From RYN-133 sp963785425 (GTDB lineage Bacteria; Actinomycetota; Actinomycetes; Mycobacteriales; Jatrophihabitantaceae), in NCBI GenBank assembly GCA_963785425.1, contig CAWAVG010000002.1, positions 310,001 to 374,000 of the forward strand: DNA of 64,000 nucleotides, written 5' to 3'. Below are positions 1 to 6,684 of this stretch, piece after piece. Each line of letters starts with the position of its first letter. Position 1 is the stretch's first letter. The translations under genes and the position numbers were made by a program. Under the pieces are notes generated by a model. That model made no database searches, was not told where the DNA came from, and saw only the letters and a program-made list of their open reading frames with translations.

Positions 1-743
1 CCATCGACCTGCCGGGCTTCGGCAGGTCGGGCCCGGCGCGCAACAACGACTACTCCCTCGATGCCCACGCGCGCACCGTCATCGCCTATCTGGAGCAGTC
101 CGACCGCGGCCCGGTGCACCTCGTCGGCAACTCGATGGGCGGCGCGATCTCGCTGATGGTCGCAGCGGGACGTCCCGATCTCGTCCGCACGCTCACGCTG
201 ATCTCGCCCGCCGTGCCCGACCGAAAGGTCCGCGCGCACGTGCTGAAGACCGACTGGCGCTTCGCGTTACTGCTCGTGCCGATGCTGGGCATGGTCTCGC
301 TGCGCAAGCTGGGCAGCGTGCCGATCGAGACCCGGGTGAAGGGCACGATCGCGTTGTGCTTCGCCGATCCGTCGCGGTTCTCGCCGCAGCGTTACGAGGA
401 GATGGTCAGCGAGGCGCAGGCGCGGGCCGAGTCGCCCTGGGTCGATGTCGCGATGCTGCGCTCGACGCGTGGGCTGGTGCGCTCGCAGTTCCTGAAGAAC
501 CGCGCGGGCTGGGCGCAGATGAAGCGGATCACCGCGCCGACGCTCGTCGTGTGGGGTGACGAGGACAAGCTAGTCGCACCCGACCTCGCCCCGCTCGTCG
601 CGGCGGCGATACCCGACGCCCGACTGATCGTGCTCGAGAACGTCGGGCATGTCGCGATGATGGAGCGTCCCGAGATCACGGCGCGCGCCGTGCTCGCCCT
701 CGTCGAGGATGTGCGATCCCCGGTGCGAGCCGACGAGTCGTGA
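1..743 (+). CDS. alpha/beta-fold hydrolase, 5' end cut off by the window
   Basis: The reading frame is open from base 3 to the TGA at 741-743, so the N-terminus lies outside the window. The visible part begins IDLPGFGRSG, the loop after strand 4 of an alpha/beta hydrolase. The nucleophile elbow is GNSMGG (Ser nucleophile). The acid is probably Asp in VVWGDEDKLV and the base His in ENVGHVAMMERPE, giving a full Ser-Asp-His triad in the usual order. The cap region between them is basic and hydrophobic. No substrate can be read from the sequence; esterase, lipase and epoxide-hydrolase relatives share this fold. A DUF3152 gene follows 48 bases later on the same strand, a pairing common in actinobacteria. 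Confidence 0.88.
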   Translation, partial: IDLPGFGRSGPARNNDYSLDAHARTVIAYLEQSDRGPVHLVGNSMGGAISLMVAAGRPDLVRTLTLISPAVPDRKVRAHVLKTDWRFALLLVPMLGMVSLRKLGSVPIETRVKGTIALCFADPSRFSPQRYEEMVSEAQARAESPWVDVAMLRSTRGLVRSQFLKNRAGWAQMKRITAPTLVVWGDEDKLVAPDLAPLVAAAIPDARLIVLENVGHVAMMERPEITARAVLALVEDVRSPVRADES

Positions 744-791
744 TGGGCGCGCTTGCACGATCAAGCTCTCCGGCTGTGGCACCCTGTCGGC

Positions 792-1835
792 GTGGCGGAG
801 CGCGACGACGGTTGGTCCCCGGCGACCAGAACGGTGACGCGTCCGCAGCCCGCGCGGCAGCCCGACGTCGAGATCGCGCATCGCGGCGTGGCCTCGTTCG
901 GCGGCGGCGGCGGCCCGGGCACGACCGACGCCGTGCGTGAGTTCATCCGCCGTTACGGCTGGCGTGCTTACGCCCTGCCCGTGCTCCTCGTCGTCACGGT
1001 TGTCGCCCTCGTCACCGTGCGCGACGCCCCGCCGGCGCGACACAGTGTCGCCACCGGCAACGACCGTCCCGTGTCCGGCACGGCGTCGTCGTCGGGCGCA
1101 CCGGTCGCGCCGCCGACGATCCCGCTCAAGTCCGACACGAGCAGCGGCAAGGTCTACAACAACGCGCTCAGGATGGGCCAGCTGCCGCGCGGCGGGCCCT
1201 ACACGAAGGCCGGCGACGGCACGTTCCGCGTCATCAAGGGCACGACGAAGATCGTCGGCAAGTCCGGCCCGCTGTATCGCTACGACATCGAGGTCGAGAA
1301 CGGCATCAAGGGCATCGACCTGAAGGCGTTCGCCGACCTGGTCGACACGACGCTCGCCGACCCGCGCAGCTGGAGTGGCCACGGTGTGCGGCTGCAACGG
1401 GTGTCGTCCGGGAACATCGACTTCCACGTGACGCTGACGTCGTCGATGACCGTGCGCCAGATCTGCGGCTACGACATTCACGTCGAGACGTCGTGCTACG
1501 CACCGGGTTCGAGCACCGGGACCGTGAACCGCGTCGTCCTCAACGACTCGCGGTGGGTGCGGGGCGCGTCGCCCTACGTCGGTGACCTGATGGCGTACCG
1601 GGTGTACATGATCAATCACGAGGACGGCCACGCGTTGAGTCATCAACACGCGCACGAGTGCCTGCCCGGCGGGCTGGCGCCCGTGATGATGCAGCAGACG
1701 TTCGGGCTGAAGTCGGCGGCCACCGGTAAGAACTGCGGCGCCAACCAGTGGCCCTACCCGCCGGGTGCGAAGGGCGCGCCGGGGGCGGAGCAGCCGGACA
1801 CGAACCAGAACAACGAGTACTACATCGGAGACTGA
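792..1835 (+). CDS. DUF3152 membrane-anchored putative zinc metallopeptidase-like protein
   Basis: A 347-residue protein when started at GTG 792 (MAERDDGW); an in-frame TTG at 753 would add 13 residues but has no better ribosome site. After a disordered cytoplasmic stretch there is one membrane segment (about residues 57-78, ALPVLLVVTVVALVTV), then a Ser/Pro linker and an extracytoplasmic domain. Near the C-terminus the motif NHEDGHALSHQHAHE resembles the HExxHxxGHxH zinc motif of metzincin-like proteases and is the hallmark of DUF3152; the Glu of a classical HExxH is kept. Proteolysis has not been shown for the family as far as I know, so activity is inferred. The homologue in M. tuberculosis (Rv3207c) also neighbours moeZ. 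Confidence 0.85.
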   Translation: MAERDDGWSPATRTVTRPQPARQPDVEIAHRGVASFGGGGGPGTTDAVREFIRRYGWRAYALPVLLVVTVVALVTVRDAPPARHSVATGNDRPVSGTASSSGAPVAPPTIPLKSDTSSGKVYNNALRMGQLPRGGPYTKAGDGTFRVIKGTTKIVGKSGPLYRYDIEVENGIKGIDLKAFADLVDTTLADPRSWSGHGVRLQRVSSGNIDFHVTLTSSMTVRQICGYDIHVETSCYAPGSSTGTVNRVVLNDSRWVRGASPYVGDLMAYRVYMINHEDGHALSHQHAHECLPGGLAPVMMQQTFGLKSAATGKNCGANQWPYPPGAKGAPGAEQPDTNQNNEYYIGD

Positions 1836-1890
1836 GCGGCAGGCTTCGAAGCGGCCGGAATGCCGCCGACCGGTGCTCGGTTAAGCTGGC

Positions 1891-3054
1891 ATGGTGAGTC
1901 TCCCGCCGCTCGTTGAACCTGCCGATTCGCTGACGATCGACGAAGTGCGCCGTTACAGCCGGCACTTGATCATTCCCGACGTCGCGATGACCGGCCAGAA
2001 ACGTCTCAAGAACGCCAAGGTGCTGTGTGTCGGTGCCGGCGGTCTCGGGTCGCCAGCGCTGATGTACCTCGCCGCCGCGGGTGTCGGGACGCTCGGCATC
2101 GTCGAGTTCGACGTCGTCGACGAGTCGAACCTGCAGCGCCAGATCATCCACGGCCAGAGCGACATCGGCCGGTCCAAGGCAGAGTCGGCCCGCGACTCGG
2201 TGCGCGAGATCAACCCGCTGGTGAAGGTCAACGTCCACGAGACGCGCTTGGACAACGACAACGTCCTCGACATCTTCAGCCAGTACGACCTCATCGTCGA
2301 CGGCACCGACAACTTCGCCACCCGCTATCTCGTCAACGACGCCTGCGTGCTGCTCAACAAGCCGTACGTGTGGGGCTCGATCTACCGTTTCGACGGCCAG
2401 GTGTCGGTGTTCTGGAACGAGTACGGACCCAACTACCGCGATCTGTACCCCGACCCACCGCCGCCCGGCATGGTCCCGTCCTGCGCCGAAGGCGGCGTGC
2501 TCGGCGTGCTGTGCGCGGCGATCGGTTCGGTGATGGTGAACGAGGCGATCAAGCTGATCACCGGCATCGGCGAGCCGCTGGTCGGCCGCCTGCTCGTGTT
2601 CGACGCACTCGAGATGACCTGGCGCGAGATCAAGGTGCGCAAGGACCCGAACACGCGCCCGATCACCGAGCTGATCGATTACGAGGCGTTCTGCGGCGTG
2701 GTGTCCGAAGAGGCGCAGCAGGCCGCTGCCGGCTCGACGATCACCGCGAGCGAGCTGAAGGAGCTGCTCGACTCCGACAAGCCGATCCACCTTGTCGACG
2801 TCCGCGAGCCCGCCGAGTGGGAGATCGTCAAGATCCCCGGCGCGACGCTGATCCCCAAGGACGAGATCCTGCGCGGCGACGCTCTGTCGGAGCTGCCGCA
2901 GGACAAGCAGATCGTCATGTACTGCAAGACCGGCGTCCGCTCGGCCGAAACGCTCGCCGCGGTGAAGAACGCGGGCTTCCGCGACGCGGTGCACGTGCAG
3001 GGCGGCGTCACCGCGTGGGTGAAGCAGATCGATCCGTCGCTGCCGTCGTACTGA
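1891..3054 (+). CDS. moeZ: MoeZ: adenylyltransferase/sulfurtransferase (ThiF/MoeB plus rhodanese)
   Basis: The 387-residue protein joins an E1-like ThiF/MoeB domain (about residues 15-260; ATP loop GAGGLGS, DESNLQRQ) to a C-terminal rhodanese domain (about 275-385) with active-site loop CKTGVRS, Cys near residue 345. In the family the first domain adenylates the C-terminal glycine of a sulfur-carrier protein (MoaD, ThiS, CysO) and the rhodanese supplies sulfur, making a thiocarboxylate for molybdopterin, thiamine or cysteine synthesis in the cytosol. Start ATG 1891 opens MVSLPPLVEP, as in other actinobacterial MoeZ. The stop overlaps the next start by one base, so the two genes are likely cotranslated. 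A MoaD-like domain occurs at 52.9 kb in this window and is a plausible substrate. Confidence 0.95.
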   Translation: MVSLPPLVEPADSLTIDEVRRYSRHLIIPDVAMTGQKRLKNAKVLCVGAGGLGSPALMYLAAAGVGTLGIVEFDVVDESNLQRQIIHGQSDIGRSKAESARDSVREINPLVKVNVHETRLDNDNVLDIFSQYDLIVDGTDNFATRYLVNDACVLLNKPYVWGSIYRFDGQVSVFWNEYGPNYRDLYPDPPPPGMVPSCAEGGVLGVLCAAIGSVMVNEAIKLITGIGEPLVGRLLVFDALEMTWREIKVRKDPNTRPITELIDYEAFCGVVSEEAQQAAAGSTITASELKELLDSDKPIHLVDVREPAEWEIVKIPGATLIPKDEILRGDALSELPQDKQIVMYCKTGVRSAETLAAVKNAGFRDAVHVQGGVTAWVKQIDPSLPSY

Positions 3055-3359
3055 TGCCCGAAGGGCCCGAGTACTCGCATCGCGTGCTCGCGTGCATCGA
3101 CTCGATCCCGCCCGGGCGCGTGATGACCTACGGCGATGTCGCCGAGTTCGTCGGCCTGCGCTCGGCGCGAACGGTGGGTCGTGTGCTGGCGATGGATGAC
3201 GGCAGCGTGCCGTGGCACCGCGTGCTGCGCGCCGACGGATCGCTGGCCGAGCACCTGTACACCGAGCAGCGCCAGCGCCTGCTGTCCGAGGGGGTCCGCT
3301 TCCGCGGCGACCGCGTCGATCTCGCCGCGTTCCGCTGGGACGGCCGCCACAGTGGTTAG
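3054..3359 (+). CDS. alkyltransferase-like (ATL) protein of the MGMT family
   Basis: A 101-residue single-domain protein related to the C-terminal DNA-binding domain of O6-alkylguanine-DNA alkyltransferases. The helix-turn-helix is present (PPGRVMTYGDVAEFVGLRSA with the GRVLAM segment following). The active-site motif, PCHRV in true alkyltransferases, reads PWHRV here: the acceptor Cys is replaced by Trp. This is the signature of ATL proteins, which bind O6-alkylguanine, flip it out and hand the lesion to nucleotide excision repair rather than repairing it. ATG 3054 overlaps the moeZ stop codon by one base. Downstream is a strong hairpin terminator shared with the convergent gene. Confidence 0.88.
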   Translation: MPEGPEYSHRVLACIDSIPPGRVMTYGDVAEFVGLRSARTVGRVLAMDDGSVPWHRVLRADGSLAEHLYTEQRQRLLSEGVRFRGDRVDLAAFRWDGRHSG

Positions 3360-3364
3360 TTGCA

Positions 3365-3400
3365 GGCCGCAGTGGTCACTTGCAACTGACCGCTGCGGCC
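3365..3400. terminator. bidirectional hairpin terminator
   Basis: Inverted repeat GGCCGCAGTGGTCA (3365-3378) and TGACCGCTGCGGCC (3387-3400), 14 bp with one mismatch and an 8-base loop. It lies between the convergent ATL gene and the HAD gene. There is no clear T-run, as is common in GC-rich actinobacteria. The arm motif CAGTGGT also occurs just upstream and downstream, which may be the remnant of a local duplication. Confidence 0.6.
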
Positions 3401-3414
3401 CGGATTGACCACTG

Positions 3415-4017
3415 TCAGGAGCGCAGCAGGCGGCCGAGCAATGAGCGTCGCGGCGTCGAGTCGCGGACGTCACCCGGAATGCCGTCCATCCCGATGAAGT
3501 CGGCGATCGCGGCAAGGTCGGCGGGGGTCAACCCGGTGTAGGGGTTGGGGCTGATCAGCAACGTGTCCGGCCGCGCGGCGAGGTCACCGACCTGCTCCGG
3601 GACGACGGCGATGTCGTCGTCGGTCCACACGAGACGGCGGCCGGACTCGATCACGCGGCGCGCCGCCGGGAGCTTCCACCAGGTGAGCTCGGGACGCTGC
3701 GTCCATTCCGGCGCGTGCGAGATCGGCAGCACGGGCAGCCCGAGTACCGGCGCGAGATCGGAGACCGCGGCCTCGCGCCACGTCGAATGCCAGATCACCT
3801 CGGCCGCGCCCGTCTCGACCACTCGCGCGACGAAGTCGAGGACCGGCCGGGCGACGAAGATCGGCAGCACCATCCGTCCCGATCCCGGGATGTCGGCCGG
3901 GACGACGTGCTGCACCCACTGATCGGCGGGCCACGACCCTGCTACCGGACCGCGGGCCAGCGCATTGACGACCCCGTCGATGTCGAGCAGCCACACCGGG
4001 CGGGTGGGCTGCGTCAT
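3415..4017 (-). CDS. HAD-superfamily phosphatase-like protein (HAD_SAK type)
   Basis: A 200-residue protein starting ATG 4017. It begins with LLDIDGVVNA, a DxDGV motif I typical of haloacid-dehalogenase phosphatases, followed by a motif II-like segment VIWHSTWREA and an acidic motif LVWTDDDIA near residue 130. This order and the WHSTW motif resemble the HAD domain found in Swiss-Army-Knife RNA-repair proteins, although this protein is a stand-alone domain. It would hydrolyse a phosphate ester through an aspartyl-phosphate (Asp of DID); the substrate is unknown. It is transcribed alone, convergent with the ATL gene and in the same direction as the permease gene upstream. Confidence 0.7.
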   Translation of the reverse strand: MTQPTRPVWLLDIDGVVNALARGPVAGSWPADQWVQHVVPADIPGSGRMVLPIFVARPVLDFVARVVETGAAEVIWHSTWREAAVSDLAPVLGLPVLPISHAPEWTQRPELTWWKLPAARRVIESGRRLVWTDDDIAVVPEQVGDLAARPDTLLISPNPYTGLTPADLAAIADFIGMDGIPGDVRDSTPRRSLLGRLLRS

Positions 4018-4056
4018 GCCGTCGAGATTACGCGGGCTTAACCTGGGCGCAAAGTG

Positions 4057-5610
4057 TCAGTCGGTCGGGATCACCTGCTCCACAGTGTGCTTGGGACCGG
4101 TGAACCACTTCTTCACCGATACGTGCCACCAGATCCACAGCAGCAGCAGGGCGACCGGCACGACGATGACCGTGTAGTTCACGTACTTCCACGCGAACCC
4201 TGGATACCACGGTGCACCGAGGGATGCGGTCGGCAGCAGCGCGATGAACGAGGTAACAGCGATCTCGCCGACCGCGACGAGGCACATCCACCGGTACTTC
4301 GACCCGAGGTTCCAACCACCCGGTCGGAAGTTCGAGCCCTGCTTCCAACGCAACCAGATCGGGATCGCGAACGCCACGTACAGCCCGACCACGCCGATCG
4401 ACACGACGGCATTGAACGCCACAGGCACCGGTGCGCCGTTGATGTCGACGGTCACCAGCGCCGGCAGCGTGAGGATGACGGCAACGACCGCGGACGCGAT
4501 CACGCCGAGCACAGGAACGCGCTTGTCGTTGAGCTTCGACCAGTACCGCGACCCCGGAACCGCACCGTCACGGCTGAACGCGAACAGCATGCGGGTGGTG
4601 CTGGTCATGCACGCCGTGGTGCAGAAGAACTGTCCGATCGTGGCGATACCGAGAACGAGGCTCGCCCAGTTGACGGTCAGCGCCTGGCTGAAGATGACCG
4701 CGACCCCGCCGCCCGCCGCCGTCACCTTGGCCTCGTCCTGCACCGCGAACAGGAACGCGAGCAACAGGATCCAGCCGCCGATCGCGGAGTAGAAGATGGA
4801 ACGCCAGATGCCCTTGGCGGCCGAGTTGGCCGCGCTACGCGTCTCTTCCGACAGGTGCGCTGAAGCGTCGTAACCCGTGATCGTGTACTGAGTAAGGATC
4901 ACCGACAGCGGCAGCACGGCGAAGACGAACCCGAAGCCGCTCGTTCGCCCGCCGAAGAAGCCCGTGTTGTTCACCGTGTCGGTGAACACCGACGACAGGC
5001 TCGCGTGGTGGCTCGGGGCGAACGCGAGAATGAGCACGACGACCGCGGCACCGAAGACGTGCCACCACACCGAGATGTTGTTGAGGATCGCGAGCAGGTG
5101 GCTGGAGAAGATGTTGACCAGCGCCACCAGCACGAGCACCACGAGGAAGATCACGAAGACGCGCTTGAGGCTGTACCCGCTCGCCCACGAGGTGCTGTAC
5201 GTGCTGAGGGTCAGGTCGAAGAACGTCGCACAGCCGTAGGCCACGGACGCGTCGATCGCGAGCAGGCCGATGAGGTTGAGCCACCCCGTGTAATAGCCGG
5301 CCTTGACCCCGCCGAGCTTGGAGGCCCACCAGTAGATCCCGCCGGACGTCGGGAACGCCGACACCAGTTCCGACATGCACAGGCCGATCACCAGGATGAA
5401 CGCCGACACGATCGGCCAGCCCCACGCGATCGCTGCCGGACCGCCGTTGTTCCACCCCGCGAAGAACGTGGTGAAACATCCCGCCAGGATCGAGATGATT
5501 GAGAACGAGATCGCGAAGTTCGAGAACCCGGACCACGATCGGTTGAGCTCCTGCTTGTACCCGAGTTCGGCAAGGCGCCGTTCGTCGTCGTTCAGCTCCG
5601 TTGTGGCCAC
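4057..5610 (-). CDS. APC-superfamily amino acid/amine permease
   Basis: A 517-residue integral membrane protein with about 12 hydrophobic segments. It opens with a short acidic N-terminus and the family pattern ELNRSWSGFSNFAISFSIIS, then an unwound helix 1 region and SAFPTSGGIYWWASKLGG, both typical of the APC amino acid-polyamine-choline family (GABA permease / Bat-like branch). It probably imports an amine or amino acid by cation symport. The start is GTG 5610, preceded by a good Shine-Dalgarno (GGGAGG). It overlaps the end of the upstream kinase gene by 19 bases, so the two form one operon. Its place opposite the gamma-glutamyl catabolic genes suggests that it brings in that pathway's substrate. 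Exact substrate not readable. Confidence 0.9.
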   Translation of the reverse strand: MATTELNDDERRLAELGYKQELNRSWSGFSNFAISFSIISILAGCFTTFFAGWNNGGPAAIAWGWPIVSAFILVIGLCMSELVSAFPTSGGIYWWASKLGGVKAGYYTGWLNLIGLLAIDASVAYGCATFFDLTLSTYSTSWASGYSLKRVFVIFLVVLVLVALVNIFSSHLLAILNNISVWWHVFGAAVVVLILAFAPSHHASLSSVFTDTVNNTGFFGGRTSGFGFVFAVLPLSVILTQYTITGYDASAHLSEETRSAANSAAKGIWRSIFYSAIGGWILLLAFLFAVQDEAKVTAAGGGVAVIFSQALTVNWASLVLGIATIGQFFCTTACMTSTTRMLFAFSRDGAVPGSRYWSKLNDKRVPVLGVIASAVVAVILTLPALVTVDINGAPVPVAFNAVVSIGVVGLYVAFAIPIWLRWKQGSNFRPGGWNLGSKYRWMCLVAVGEIAVTSFIALLPTASLGAPWYPGFAWKYVNYTVIVVPVALLLLWIWWHVSVKKWFTGPKHTVEQVIPTD

Positions 5611-6563
5611 GATGGGCCTCCCTTTCCCGCGGATTCACTGATGGTGTCGATGAGTCGTTGCATTTCCGGGCTGCGGAATTCCGCGACTGCCCGGTCGTAC
5701 TTGGCCATGCCCCATGCCCAGAAGTCGAAGTCGACGTCGCTGACGGCGTCCTGGATCGCTGCCCACAACGTCCAGCCGTATTTCGCCATCGTCGCGAACA
5801 GCCGGGCGCGGGCGACCGCCGCCGGCGCCGGGCCGCCGTGATAGCTCGTGACGAGATGCTCGAGCCGGTCCAGTGGTAGGTCCGCTTCGCTCCAGATGTT
5901 CCCGAGCTCGAAGCAGGCGTCGTTGTTGCCCGAGTACTCGTAGTCGATCAGCCACACCTGGCGACCGGCGAGCATGATGTTCGCTGCAAGCAGGTCGTTG
6001 TGGCACGCCACCGTGCCGTTGCTCGTTGCGTGCAGCACCTCGTCCAGCACGGCGACCTGGTCGGCGAAGTCGAGATAACCCGACGGCAGCCGGAAGCCGT
6101 GTTCGCGCACGATGCGCAGGTAGCCCGCCTGCACCCGGAACATGTCGAAGTCACTGACGAAGCGCGGTCCGGAGTGCAGCGTGCGGCATGTTGCGGCGAC
6201 CCGGACCAGTACGTCGGCGTCGTCGAGATCGGCGTCGGTACAGGTTTCGGCGTCGATCCACTCGACGACGAGGACGTGTTCGTCGGGGGAGTACTCGACG
6301 ACCTGGGGCCCGATGCCCAGGGTGGCGGCGACCGCGCTGTTGTACGCCTCGGCGTCTCGGTCGATCGACAGGAATTCGCTCTTCGAGCCGGCGAACCGAG
6401 CGACGTACTCGCGCCCGGATCGGACGCTCACCCGGTAGTTGCGGTTCGTCAACCCACCCTCGAGCGGCTGCATCGTGTACTGCTCGCCGCCCAGGAAGGA
6501 CAACCGCTCGAGCACGGCGGCCGGGCGCGCGGCATCGACACCGGACGCCGACATGTGCAACAC
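5592..6563 (-). CDS. choline/ethanolamine kinase-like phosphotransferase
   Basis: A 323-residue protein of the APH/choline-kinase fold. Visible motifs are a glycine loop region GGLTNRNYRV, the catalytic loop CHNDLLAANIM (Asp as base, Asn for metal) and the metal-binding loop IDYEYSGNNDACFELGN, which matches the choline/ethanolamine kinase branch better than aminoglycoside kinases. It likely transfers ATP phosphate to an amino alcohol in the cytosol. ATG 6563 is used; ATG 6554 (MSASG) is an alternative. It is the first gene of a two-gene operon with the APC permease and is divergent from the FAD/GcvT dehydrogenase, with a palindromic operator between them. Whether it serves catabolism or phospholipid head-group supply is not clear. 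Confidence 0.82.
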   Translation of the reverse strand: MLHMSASGVDAARPAAVLERLSFLGGEQYTMQPLEGGLTNRNYRVSVRSGREYVARFAGSKSEFLSIDRDAEAYNSAVAATLGIGPQVVEYSPDEHVLVVEWIDAETCTDADLDDADVLVRVAATCRTLHSGPRFVSDFDMFRVQAGYLRIVREHGFRLPSGYLDFADQVAVLDEVLHATSNGTVACHNDLLAANIMLAGRQVWLIDYEYSGNNDACFELGNIWSEADLPLDRLEHLVTSYHGGPAPAAVARARLFATMAKYGWTLWAAIQDAVSDVDFDFWAWGMAKYDRAVAEFRSPEMQRLIDTISESAGKGGPSWPQRS

Positions 6564-6613
6564 CTCCCGACTTGGTGCGGGTGATCGGGATCGTAGGGCG
6601 ATTCGAAGCCAAC

Positions 6614-6630
6614 GGTCTAGTGGTCAGACC
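6614..6630. promoter_or_regulatory. candidate FadR-type operator between divergent operons
   Basis: The 17-bp sequence GGTCTAGTGGTCAGACC is an inverted repeat (GGTCT N7 AGACC). It also contains TGGTCAGACCT, one mismatch from the TGGTNNNACCA consensus described for the FadR subfamily of GntR regulators. It sits midway between the kinase start (6563) and the FAD-dehydrogenase start (6685). A second site of the same length and with 11 of 17 identical bases lies before the GlnA-like gene at 10648-10664. The regulator is probably the FadR-type protein encoded at 9887-10627. Confidence 0.6.
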
Positions 6631-6684
6631 TTTTCCATCGTCGCGCGTCTTGTGAACGACGGATTACGTCAGGATCATCGGAGC

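Noticed and set aside
2025..3359. 444-residue plus-strand ORF overlapping moeZ
   Set aside because: Only its last 101 codons (3054-3359, the ATL gene) are real; the earlier part is an Arg/Pro-rich shadow of moeZ.
4054..4863. Plus-strand ORF of 269 codons opposite the permease
   Set aside because: Arg/Asp/His-rich composition is typical of an antisense shadow in GC-rich DNA; the minus-strand permease has clear membrane helices and motifs.
5001..5502. Plus-strand ORF of 165 codons inside the permease
   Set aside because: Extremely rich in Glu, Arg and His, a reverse complement of hydrophobic codons; no independent signal.
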